Assembly (NCBI RefSeq): GCF_000346485.2
Contig: NZ_KQ976354.1
Span: 10,684,341 to 10,748,340, forward strand
Source of the DNA: Scytonema hofmannii PCC 7110
Lineage (GTDB): Bacteria; Cyanobacteriota; Cyanobacteriia; Cyanobacteriales; Nostocaceae
Length of the DNA: 64,000 nt
Reading direction: 5' to 3'
Below are positions 54,075-62,012 of the stretch, one piece after another. Both the position numbers and the translations under genes were made by a program. Numbering within the stretch: position 1 is the first letter of the stretch; every line of letters begins with the position of its first letter. Under the pieces are notes generated by a model, which did no database searches, was not told the origin of the DNA, and was given only the letters and a program-made list of their open reading frames with translations.

Positions 54075-56630
54075 ATGAAAATAACACTCCCTGAATTATC
54101 TCTTGTCGTTCTTATCGGAGCTTCTGGTTCTGGTAAATCAACATTTGCTCGTAGAAACTTTCAGCCTTTTGAGATATTGTCTTCTGATTTTTGTCGAGGG
54201 CTAGTATCTGATGACGAAAACAATCAGGCTGCAAGTTCTGATGCTTTTGATGTGTTGTACTATATTGCGGCTAAGCGATTGGCTGTGGGTAAACTCACTG
54301 TTATAGATGCTACTAATGTTTACCCAGAAGACCGCAAAAAATTACTGGCACTAGCACGAGAATATCATTTTTTATCTGTCGCGATCGCTTTTAATCTCCC
54401 ACAGGAACTTTGTCACCAACGCAACCAACAACGACTAGACCGTCAGTTTGGTCTTCATGTCGTGCGCCGTCACACTCAGTTTATGAAGCGATCACTACGA
54501 GGTTTGGAAAAAGAAGGTTTCCGCTATGTCTACATTTTTGATTCTGTTGAGGAAATAGAATCTGTAGAAATTGAGCGCCAACCACTTTGGAACAACCGCA
54601 AACACGAATTTGGTCCTTTTGATATCATTGGCGATCTTCACGGTTGCTGTGACGAACTTGAAGCGCTATTGCAAAAGTTGGGCTATGAGAAAGACTTGGG
54701 GGATTTCCCCACGTACTACCACCCTGAAGGACGCAAAGCAGTTTTTTTAGGCGACCTTGTAGACAGGGGATCTCGGATATTGGATACTGTAAAACTCGTG
54801 CGGAACATGGTTGTCGCGGGAACGGGTTTTTGTATTCTTGGCAATCATGAAAACAAATTATTGCGGAAATTACGGGGTAAAAATGTTAAGGTGAATCATG
54901 GGTTGGAGCAAACTTTGGCAGAAATTGAAGCTTTGCCAGAAGATGTGCGTCAACCATTTACAAAAGAGTTGTGTGAGTTCCTTGATTCCCTGATCGGTCA
55001 TTATGTTTTGGACAAGGGACAGTTAGTGGTTGCTCATGCGGGCTTAAAACAGGAAATGCAAGGACGGGGTTCTAGGGCTGTACGGGAGTTTGCTATATAC
55101 GGTGAAACGACGGGGGAAATTGATGAGTTTGGTTTGCCTGTTCGTTACAATTGGGCGGCTGATTATCGCGGTGCGGCGATGGTTGTTTACGGACATACTC
55201 CTGTTCCAGAAGCTGAATGGTTGAATAATACTATTGATATTGATACGGGTTGCGTTTTTGGTGGAAAACTGACTGCATTGAGGTATCCGGAAAAGGAACT
55301 GGTTAGCGTTCCTGCTTTGCACACGTATTGCGAACCCGTTAAACCAATTGGAGGGCGGAATAGTGCGTCTTTGCAGCAGGAATATGATGATGTGCTGAAT
55401 ATTGAGGATGTCCTTGGCAAGCGCCTCATCAATACCCAACTCAAGCGTAACATTACTATTCGCGAAGAAAATGCGATCGCCGCCCTGGAGGTGATGAGCC
55501 GTTTTGCGGCTAATCCCAAATGGCTGATTTACTTACCACCTACTATGTCTCCTGTAGAAACATCTGAAGAACCGGGTTATTTAGAACACCCGATTCCAGC
55601 CTTTACCTATTATCAAAACCATGGAATTACTGAAGTAGTTTGCGAAGAAAAACACATGGGTTCTCGTGCGATCGCGATCGTCTGTCGAGATGAGACAGCA
55701 GCGAGAAAACAATTTGGTGTAGTGGATGAGGGGATTGGAATTTGCTATACCCGGACGGGAAGAAAATTTTTTGATAATTCACACCTAGAGACAGAATTTT
55801 TGACCCGGTTAAATGCTGCTCTTTCCCACAGTGGTTTTTGGGAAACCTTTAATACAGAATGGGTTTGCTTGGATTGCGAACTGATGCCTTGGTCTGCCAA
55901 AGCCCAAGGATTGCTAAAGCAACAGTATGCACCTGTTGGAATTGCATCGCGCCTTTCTTTAACTGATGCTGTAACCTTGTTACAACAAGCAAGTCAACGG
56001 GGTGTAGATGTCAGCAACCAACTCAGTTCTTATCAAGAACGAGTCAACATGGCACATCAGTACGTCAATACTTACCGCCGCTACTGCTGGTCAGTCAATG
56101 ATATTTCTAACCTCAAACTTGCTCCCTTCCACATACTAGCAACAGAGGGCACTGCCCATACCGATAAAGACCATCTCTGGCACATGGAACAAATCGCCAA
56201 AATTTGCCAGTCCGACCCTAACCTGCTTCTGGCAACAAACTACAAGACGATCGATTTAACTGACGCCAACAGCCAAGCAGAGGGAGTGCGTTGGTGGGAA
56301 GAACTAACAAATGCAGGAGGTGAAGGTATGGTCGTCAAGCCAATGCAATTTATAGTCAAAGGAAATCGCGGTATCGTGCAGCCTGCAATTAAGTGTCGCG
56401 GACGGGAATATCTACGGATTATCTACGGACTCGAATACTCAAAAACCGAAAATTTAGAACGCTTGCGTCACCGGGGACTCTCCCTCAAACGGTCCCTTGC
56501 CATGCGAGAATTTGCCCTAGGTGTTGAAGCATTAGAGCGGTTTGTTGCTCGTGCGCCCCTACGCCGCATCCATGAATGCGTTTTTGGTATTTTAGCGCTA
56601 GAAAGTGAGCCTGTAGATCCACGGTTGTAA
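54075..56630 (+). CDS. pnkp: Polynucleotide kinase-phosphatase-ligase Pnkp
   Basis: 851 residues, close to the 870 of the Clostridium thermocellum enzyme. Three domains in order: 5'-polynucleotide kinase (1-170) with Walker A GASGSGKS (15-22); binuclear metallophosphatase (180-420) with GDLHG (D187, H189), GDLVDRG (D227), GNHEN (N257, H258) and GHTP (H374), which removes 2',3'-cyclic and 3' phosphates; and an adenylyltransferase (about 480-851) with the nucleotidyl lysine K526 in EKHMGSR. Together with Hen1 it heals and seals cut RNA such as tRNA cleaved by ribotoxins. All catalytic motifs look intact. Confidence 0.95.
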   Translation: MKITLPELSLVVLIGASGSGKSTFARRNFQPFEILSSDFCRGLVSDDENNQAASSDAFDVLYYIAAKRLAVGKLTVIDATNVYPEDRKKLLALAREYHFLSVAIAFNLPQELCHQRNQQRLDRQFGLHVVRRHTQFMKRSLRGLEKEGFRYVYIFDSVEEIESVEIERQPLWNNRKHEFGPFDIIGDLHGCCDELEALLQKLGYEKDLGDFPTYYHPEGRKAVFLGDLVDRGSRILDTVKLVRNMVVAGTGFCILGNHENKLLRKLRGKNVKVNHGLEQTLAEIEALPEDVRQPFTKELCEFLDSLIGHYVLDKGQLVVAHAGLKQEMQGRGSRAVREFAIYGETTGEIDEFGLPVRYNWAADYRGAAMVVYGHTPVPEAEWLNNTIDIDTGCVFGGKLTALRYPEKELVSVPALHTYCEPVKPIGGRNSASLQQEYDDVLNIEDVLGKRLINTQLKRNITIREENAIAALEVMSRFAANPKWLIYLPPTMSPVETSEEPGYLEHPIPAFTYYQNHGITEVVCEEKHMGSRAIAIVCRDETAARKQFGVVDEGIGICYTRTGRKFFDNSHLETEFLTRLNAALSHSGFWETFNTEWVCLDCELMPWSAKAQGLLKQQYAPVGIASRLSLTDAVTLLQQASQRGVDVSNQLSSYQERVNMAHQYVNTYRRYCWSVNDISNLKLAPFHILATEGTAHTDKDHLWHMEQIAKICQSDPNLLLATNYKTIDLTDANSQAEGVRWWEELTNAGGEGMVVKPMQFIVKGNRGIVQPAIKCRGREYLRIIYGLEYSKTENLERLRHRGLSLKRSLAMREFALGVEALERFVARAPLRRIHECVFGILALESEPVDPRL

Positions 56631-56698
56631 AGTTTCCTTATCTGCTAAGGCACAAATTCATCAGCGTGCATCCGCGTTCATCGGCGGTTAATTCTTCC

Positions 56699-57331
56699 TC
56701 ATGTGCTAATCACCAATTGACTGAGGCGTTTTAAAATCCGCAAGACATCGTACAATTCATTTCCACGATTGCGAATATCAAAAATATCAGATGTACCGTA
56801 CTGTGGTATTTCCCCTTTCACTAATTTGATAAAGATGAAACTTCCTCCCGTCGTAATCATGCCATAACTCGGTTTATCGGAATAAGGAGTACCTAACATA
56901 TAAGCAAGAATCTGTGCTAATCCTTCCTCGATAGAAAAAGCCGCTTTTTTTGACTCGATAACCATAACCCAGAATTGGTCTTTTAACACTAATGTGTCTA
57001 TTCTTCCTTTGATAATGACTTCTTCATCTTCTACCGCAATATCTATTGATTCCTCTGATTTGACATAAAAAGGAGCTAAATAAAAATCTCCAATAAACAA
57101 GATGGGGTCAAGAATTGACATTCTGACGACATCTTCTAGAAGCGGGGGATAGTTAAGGAGATTAAAATAACCCGCTTTCACTTTGTCTAAAAGGAGTTTA
57201 TCTAAATCTGTGATTTCTGGTAAATTTTCTTGCCACTCTAGAAAGAATTGGTCATCTTGAATTAGCTGAAGACCAAAGTTATCAATGAGGTAGCGTAGGT
57301 CTATATCTTTTGCTTGAACTATCTGTACCAT
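56699..57331 (-). CDS. PD-(D/E)XK nuclease-like protein (type I restriction subunit R N-domain type)
   Basis: 210 residues. IIKGRIDTLVLKDQFWVMVI followed by ESKK places Asp, Glu and Lys as in the PD-(D/E)XK nuclease core. EEGLAQILAYMLGTPYSDKP is the helix after it. In cyanobacteria such stand-alone proteins are often labelled 'restriction endonuclease subunit R', but no helicase part and no methylase are present, so a complete restriction system is not supported. It lies on the opposite strand between pnkp and the nucleotidyltransferase gene. Confidence 0.7.
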   Translation of the reverse strand: MVQIVQAKDIDLRYLIDNFGLQLIQDDQFFLEWQENLPEITDLDKLLLDKVKAGYFNLLNYPPLLEDVVRMSILDPILFIGDFYLAPFYVKSEESIDIAVEDEEVIIKGRIDTLVLKDQFWVMVIESKKAAFSIEEGLAQILAYMLGTPYSDKPSYGMITTGGSFIFIKLVKGEIPQYGTSDIFDIRNRGNELYDVLRILKRLSQLVIST

Positions 57332-57972
57332 AGTAGGATTTGGAGCCGTCAGCAGTTCATTTTATCATCCTATCTCCCTTTTTAAGGCTACGGTGTACAC
57401 ACAAGCAATTAATACAGCCTTGGCGATTGGAAATCGCGGCTATACAAGCAAAACCCACCTACGTGGGTTTTAATATCTTGATTTTCTGTTAGTCCGTGCA
57501 GACGCACTTGGTTTGTATAGTAGCGAATTTTATTCGCCCAAATCTTTTCAAACATCCTCTTAGTCCCCCCGTATGGATTGGGGGGAGATCAATAAGTGCC
57601 TAAAATCATAGCCAACCACTTTTCAAACACCCTCTAAGAGTTGGAAATAAGGACAAATTCAGAAAAATATACTACAATATAATACAAACATTGCTGGTCG
57701 AAATGCGATACGGCTAAAGCCATAACCGGCTTATCGCATACCCACCAGTCACAGCAAGTTGAAAAAAGAATGCGACAGATAGGAGTATAAAATTTCCTCT
57801 AAGCAAAGCTTTTTGGCGTTGCATATTTGGGGGATGATTTTATTTTCTCTGTAAGTTGAAAAACTTAATTCTTGGCGCTCTTGGCGTCTTGGCGGTTCAT
57901 TTTTCATCCCTGTTTTATGCAACGCCAGCTTTTTTAATCCAAAATCTAAAATCTAAAATCTAAAATTCTCAT
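57332..57972. other. 641-base gap with dispersed repeat
   Basis: No gene. At about 57422-57540 lies a recurrent cyanobacterial element ('gaaatcgcggctatac' ... 'gtatagtagcgaattttattcg') containing a hairpin with arms aaaacccac (57450-57458) and gtgggtttt (57463-57471). The rest has short repeated phrases such as tctaaaatc three times just before the next gene. Confidence 0.5.
57422..57540. repeat. Dispersed repeat with central hairpin
   Basis: The outer parts 'gcggctatac' and 'gtatagtagcg' form a long-range partial inversion around the aaaacccac hairpin. A related piece seems to be at 2425-2481. Probably a non-coding mobile or folded element. Confidence 0.45.
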
Positions 57973-59064
57973 ATGGAAAGAATAGAAGTAGAAAAAAGAA
58001 CAATTTTAATCGGGTTAGCAGGTAGTCATGGATATGGGTTAAACAGACCCGATTCAGATTATGACTATCGAGGTGTATTTGTAGCAACCAAAAATTACTA
58101 TCTAGGCTTTGACATCATCGAACAAAAAGATGCTGGATGGGATGAACCAGGAATCTTTCCATTTTTAGATGGAAATAAAGATACGGTCATATATGAAATC
58201 CGGAAAATGATACAGTTACTAGCAGGAGCAAATCCCAATATTTTGGAATTATTGTGGTTAGAAAAATATCCTGTTTTAACAACAGTTGGTCAAGAATTAC
58301 TCAATCACAAAAAAATCTTTTTAACTAAGAAAGTCAAGCACACTTATTCTGGTTATGCTTTTGCCCAAATTAAGAAGATGGAAACTCATCGCAAGTGGCT
58401 GCTCAATCCACCACAAAAGAAACCATTACCAGCTGATTATGGAATAGGAGATGAAGCACCACTCACAAAAGATGAGTTACACGCTTTTCTAGAGTATCTT
58501 TATCATTTAATTAGAGGAAAAATTGAATTTCTAGAAGAAGCAGAACAATTGTATAAGCTGCTGACAGCAGATATAGATTTTAAAGGTGTGCTCAAACAGT
58601 ATCCCTTAGCTGAGGAAGCGTTGGAATACACGCAAAAATTAACAAACAGCCATAAGGATTTTATTCGCTTGTTGAAAAAAAGCCAAACTTATCAAGTGGC
58701 TTTGAGAGAATGGAAAGCTTACCTATCATGGCAGGAAAATCGAAATCCGGCTAGGGCAGAAATGGAACGAAAATCGGGTTACGATCTCAAACATGGAATG
58801 CACTGCATCAGGTTGTTACGGAGTGGACTAGAAATCTTGCAAAAAGGAGAGGTAATTGTAGACCGGAAAATTGCTGGTGATGCGGAGGATTTAAAAGCGA
58901 TTCTCAGGGGAGATTATTCCTACGAACAAGTCATGAAAATGGCAGAGGATTTGGTTGCTAACATGGACAAGGTGTACGAAGTGTCTACTTTGCCCGAACG
59001 ACCTAATTTAGAACCAATTAATGAATTGTGTATGGAACTTGTTGAAATGCAAGGATGGAGTTAG
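57973..59064 (+). CDS. RlaP/YcgL-type nucleotidyltransferase (pol beta fold)
   Basis: 363 residues. GSHGYGLNRPDSDYDYRG (about 17-34) is the nucleotidyltransferase signature: GS, then D29 and D31 as metal ligands. The rest is helical with YSGYAFAQIKKMETHRKWLL and SGYDLKHGMHCIRLLRSGLE. This fits the COG3541/RlaP group, which comparative genomics links with RNA ligases and RNA repair and which is thought to add nucleotides to damaged ends. Its place 1.3 kb behind pnkp on the same strand supports that link. The substrate is not known from sequence. Confidence 0.85.
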   Translation: MERIEVEKRTILIGLAGSHGYGLNRPDSDYDYRGVFVATKNYYLGFDIIEQKDAGWDEPGIFPFLDGNKDTVIYEIRKMIQLLAGANPNILELLWLEKYPVLTTVGQELLNHKKIFLTKKVKHTYSGYAFAQIKKMETHRKWLLNPPQKKPLPADYGIGDEAPLTKDELHAFLEYLYHLIRGKIEFLEEAEQLYKLLTADIDFKGVLKQYPLAEEALEYTQKLTNSHKDFIRLLKKSQTYQVALREWKAYLSWQENRNPARAEMERKSGYDLKHGMHCIRLLRSGLEILQKGEVIVDRKIAGDAEDLKAILRGDYSYEQVMKMAEDLVANMDKVYEVSTLPERPNLEPINELCMELVEMQGWS

Positions 59065-59197
59065 AAGTTCATAGGACTTAAGCATAACCCCCCTTTTTCA
59101 GCTACGGTGTACACAGATCTCTAGATCGTTATCAGAGCAACACATTGAGTGCTTGGAAAGGGGGCTAGAGCGGTGGTACAGTAGTCAAAAAGGGCGC

Positions 59198-59267
59198 AAA
59201 AACCCGGTTTCTCTCTACCGGAAAGCTTGGTATCTCATATGCTCAACGATAAAGTTACCGGGTTTTT
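59198..59267. repeat. Dispersed inverted-repeat element, copy 2
   Basis: Perfect 11-bp ends aaaaacccggt (59198-59208) and accgggttttt (59257-59267). It is followed by ggattactgtagcgatgctctag, matching the sequence after copy 1 at 2312-2403. The internal sequence differs. Confidence 0.6.
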
Positions 59268-59306
59268 GGGATTACTGTAGCGATGCTCTAGAGATTTTAC
59301 ATTTCG

Positions 59307-59621
59307 TTATAGAGATATTTGCACGTACATTCCCAACGACACACTTTCAACCTCTGCTAAAATCTTATCGATAAGAGTTTCTAATACCTTTAATCGATTT
59401 GTGGGAAGCTCAATAATCGCTACTCTTCGTCCAGTCAAGTTTTGCTGATATTTCAAGTTCTTGTCTGATGTGAGAAAAACATTATACACTCCATCAATCC
59501 TTGCAATTAATTCACCATTCTTAATCCCAGCCCATCCCTGTTCCTGAACAGTAGTTATTTCGTAAGCAGAGAAATAGCGCTTTAAAGCTTTTGGTAAATT
59601 CTCATCCAGAATAATTTTCAT
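59307..59621 (-). CDS. DUF5615 PIN-like toxin
   Basis: 104 residues. MKIILDENLPKALKRYF holds the first acidic pair and FLTSDKNLKYQQNL the second, as in the DUF5615 PIN-like group of putative RNases. It overlaps the upstream DUF433 gene by 20 bases, the usual pairing in cyanobacteria. Confidence 0.85.
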   Translation of the reverse strand: MKIILDENLPKALKRYFSAYEITTVQEQGWAGIKNGELIARIDGVYNVFLTSDKNLKYQQNLTGRRVAIIELPTNRLKVLETLIDKILAEVESVSLGMYVQISL

Positions 59622-59829
59622 ATTGAAATTGCTCGCGAGCCAGTTTTAGAAAATTTACCGCATCTGTACGATTGACAGAAGGAAAATTCTCTAAAAACTC
59701 TGGAAGAGAAAATCCATCGTCTAAATACTCCAATAATGATTGGGCAGGAACTCTAGTATTTTTGAATACTAACGTACCGCCCATAACTTCTGGGTCGGAA
59801 CTTACTGGGCTTTGGACTAAAGTAATCAT
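59602..59829 (-). CDS. DUF433 antitoxin
   Basis: 75 residues. VMGGTLVFKNTRVPAQSLLEYL and FSLPEFLENFPSVNRTDAV are the DUF433 pattern (helix-turn-helix-like). It would neutralise the PIN-like protein encoded next in the same operon and probably represses it. Confidence 0.87.
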   Translation of the reverse strand: MITLVQSPVSSDPEVMGGTLVFKNTRVPAQSLLEYLDDGFSLPEFLENFPSVNRTDAVNFLKLAREQFQYENYSG

Positions 59830-59880
59830 AATATTTGTTATCTTAAGTTATGACGATTTTTCTTCTAGTATATCTAAGAG

Positions 59881-60000
59881 GTGATTTATCAAGTAAACTT
59901 ACCTGCAAAAACTACTCCCTTCCTGCCAGAAGATTTTGAAGATGCTAAAAACGATACTAAAATACCTTGGGAGCAAGTACAAAAGGAATTAGGATTGTGA
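59881..60000 (+). pseudogene. Antitoxin C-terminal remnant
   Basis: A 39-codon frame opening with GTG and ending at TGA 59998-60000. Its second half, FLPEDFEDAKNDTKIPWEQV, followed by QKELGL, is the kind of tail seen on antitoxins paired with RelE/ParE toxins. It overlaps the following fragment by GTGA, as in an intact pair. The DNA-binding N-terminus is missing, so it looks like a decayed gene. Confidence 0.45.
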
Positions 60001-60029
60001 CTTATCAAGTCGAAGTTACTAAAAGATGA
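59997..60029 (+). pseudogene. RelE/ParE toxin N-terminal remnant
   Basis: GTG 59997 starts VTYQVEVTKR and hits a TGA after ten codons. MTYQVEFT-like beginnings are usual for RelE-family toxins. The rest of the toxin is absent downstream, where heptamer-like and hairpin repeats follow. Together with the preceding fragment it marks a lost toxin-antitoxin locus. Confidence 0.4.
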
Positions 60030-60141
60030 GAGTTAGGGGAGTAGGGAGAATTTATGCAATTACCTAGTAGTTACAACACAAGCGGGCGAGGACGCCCGCA
60101 CCACAAAAGTGTTGAATTTTATGAAGGTAATCTATTAGCCA

Positions 60142-60417
60142 TTAACCACCAGCTACTGCAGGGACAATACTCACTTCATCACCATCTTTTAATGGTGTAG
60201 CTGTTCCATCCAAAAAGCGGATATCTTCGCTGTTGACATATAAATTCAAGAATCGGCGCGGTTGTCCGCTGTCGTCACATAACCGAGATTTGATACCGGG
60301 ACAGTTTTTTTCTAAAGAATCGAACAGTTCGGCAACGGTGCTGCCATTACAGTCTAAGGCAGCTTGGTTATTTGTAAATTTCTGAAGGGCAGTAGGAACT
60401 AAAACTTTGACAGACAT
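60142..60417 (-). CDS. MoaD/ThiS family sulfur carrier protein
   Basis: 91 residues, ubiquitin-like fold. It ends VAGG with the C-terminal Gly-Gly needed for adenylation and thiocarboxylate formation. [16 protein letters not shown] is the usual last strand. In cyanobacteria this form stands next to threonine synthase, as here (161 bases upstream on the same strand), but its sulfur acceptor pathway is not clear: it could serve molybdopterin, thiamine or another product. Confidence 0.88.
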   Translation of the reverse strand: MSVKVLVPTALQKFTNNQAALDCNGSTVAELFDSLEKNCPGIKSRLCDDSGQPRRFLNLYVNSEDIRFLDGTATPLKDGDEVSIVPAVAGG

Positions 60418-60432
60418 GGTTAATTGTTAGCG

Positions 60433-60540
60433 GTTAGTTGTTAGTTGTTAGTTGTTAGTGGTGTAGGATAGGCGTCTCGCCTGTCATCGTTAGTTGTTAG
60501 TGGTGTAGGATAGGCGTCTCGCCTGTCATCGTTAGTTGTT
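60433..60540 (+). repeat. GTTAGTT heptamer array and 42-bp tandem duplication
   Basis: Four GTTAGTT-type units at 60433-60460 run into two copies, 42 bases apart (starting 60457 and 60499), of a sequence with the stem ataggcg/cgcctgt. It fills the gap between thrC and the MoaD-like gene. Confidence 0.75.
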
Positions 60541-60578
60541 CATTGGTGTTCTACTAACCACTAACCACTCACTCATAA

Positions 60579-61883
60579 CTAGACAAGAACTTGTTGCCAT
60601 TCGAGGCGATCGAGTGTCCGAGAACGCTCTAGTGCTCTTTCAAAGCTGTCGAGCTTCGCCTCAATGGTCAAGGGTTCTCCAATGTAGCCCTGTACGGCTT
60701 CTTGGGTTTTCAAACCATTTCCGGTAATGTATACCACGGTGGTTTCATCGGGGTCAATCTTGCCTGCTTCTACCAATTTCTTCAGCACGGCAACGGTTGT
60801 CCCTCCTGCAGTTTCTGTGAAGATACCTTCTGTCTCAGCAAGCAGCTTGATGCCTTCGATGATTTCGGGATCTGTCACAGACTCAATATTACCACCAGTT
60901 TTGTGCGCTATATCCATAGCATATACACCATCTGCAGGGTTGCCGATCGCAATGGATTTGGCGATGGTATTTGGTTTGACTGGTTTGATAAAGTCGCGTC
61001 CTTCTCTATATGCTTGAGCTATGGGCGAACATCCTTCTGCTTGTGCGCCGCTAAACTTAACATTCTTGCCTTCCACCAAACCCAGTTCTACAAATTCTTG
61101 GAAGCCTTTGTAAATTTTTGTATATAACGAACCAGATGCTAGAGGTGCAACAATATGGTCGGGTAACTCCCAACCCAGTTGTTCTGCAACTTCAAAGCCT
61201 AGTGTTTTGGAACCTTCGGAGTAATATGGACGCAAGTTTATATTGACAAATCCCCATCCATGTGTATTGGCTACTTCAGAACAGAGACGGTTGACTTGGT
61301 CGTAATTACCTTTAACAGCCATGAGGGTTGGGCTGTAGATTAGGCTACCCAAAATCTTTCCGGCTTCCAAGTCAGCAGGAATGAACACGCAGCAATCTAA
61401 ACCGGCATATGCTGCGATCGCTGCAGTAGAATTAGCCAAGTTCCCGGTACTAGCGCAAGAAACTGTGGAAAAACCTAATTCTCGTGCTCTGGTCAGAGCA
61501 ACCGACACCACCCTATCTTTAAAGCTGAGGGTTGGCATATTGACGGCATCATTTTTGATATACAGTTTATTCAGACCAAGGCGACGTGCCAAGCGGTGGG
61601 AACGAACCAGTGGGGTCATACCAGTTCCCACATCAATGGGGTTTTCACTGGCGACTGGCAAAAAGTGACGGTAGCGCCAAATGGAGTTGGGACCTGCTTG
61701 AATTGTTTCACGGGTGACCTTAGACCGCAGGGCGCTGTAGTCATAGGTAACTTCCAACGGACCGAAACAGAACTCGCACACGTGGAGGGCTTTGAGTTCG
61801 TACTCCGCACTACATTCCTTACACTTCAAGGATTTAAAAGTGCCCGCGCTTGTTTGGGTATGAGTGGTTGTCGCCTGTGTCAT
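60579..61883 (-). CDS. thrC: Threonine synthase
   Basis: 434 residues. An N-terminal Cys-rich zinc-ribbon-like part (CKECSAEYELKALHVCEFC) precedes the PLP fold. The PLP lysine is in NMPTLSFKDRVVSVAL, and the phosphate-binding loop is in SCASTGNLANSTAA. Converts O-phosphohomoserine to threonine in the cytoplasm. This longer form with the ribbon is the usual cyanobacterial one. Housekeeping gene. Confidence 0.93.
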   Translation of the reverse strand: MTQATTTHTQTSAGTFKSLKCKECSAEYELKALHVCEFCFGPLEVTYDYSALRSKVTRETIQAGPNSIWRYRHFLPVASENPIDVGTGMTPLVRSHRLARRLGLNKLYIKNDAVNMPTLSFKDRVVSVALTRARELGFSTVSCASTGNLANSTAAIAAYAGLDCCVFIPADLEAGKILGSLIYSPTLMAVKGNYDQVNRLCSEVANTHGWGFVNINLRPYYSEGSKTLGFEVAEQLGWELPDHIVAPLASGSLYTKIYKGFQEFVELGLVEGKNVKFSGAQAEGCSPIAQAYREGRDFIKPVKPNTIAKSIAIGNPADGVYAMDIAHKTGGNIESVTDPEIIEGIKLLAETEGIFTETAGGTTVAVLKKLVEAGKIDPDETTVVYITGNGLKTQEAVQGYIGEPLTIEAKLDSFERALERSRTLDRLEWQQVLV

Positions 61884-61991
61884 AAGTCAGCTTTCCCTGG
61901 ATGTCCGTCAACTGTGGTTTTGATAGTAACACGAGTGAAAATACCCGTCAAACATACCCGACAAAATTTGTCGGGATTAAAATCAATGCTT

Positions 61992-62012
61992 CTGGTCACT
62001 GGTCACTGGTCA
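61992..62012 (+). repeat. CTGGTCA tandem repeat over the kinase stop
   Basis: Three copies of the heptamer cover the last codons and the stop of the sensor kinase (stop at 61996-61998, read on the - strand). Confidence 0.8.

Larger units (their letters stand above)
59830..60141. other. 312-base gap with toxin-antitoxin remnant and hairpin
   Basis: It holds two short overlapping frames described separately (59881-60029) and a gcgggcg/cgcccgc hairpin at 60082-60099. No complete gene. Confidence 0.5.

Noticed and set aside
56699-57331. Complete type I restriction system
   Set aside because: Only the small PD-(D/E)XK protein is present. There is no helicase, specificity or methylase gene nearby.
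59153-59374. 73-codon + strand frame
   Set aside because: It lies across the inverted-repeat element and the end of the opposite PIN-like gene, with no supporting features.
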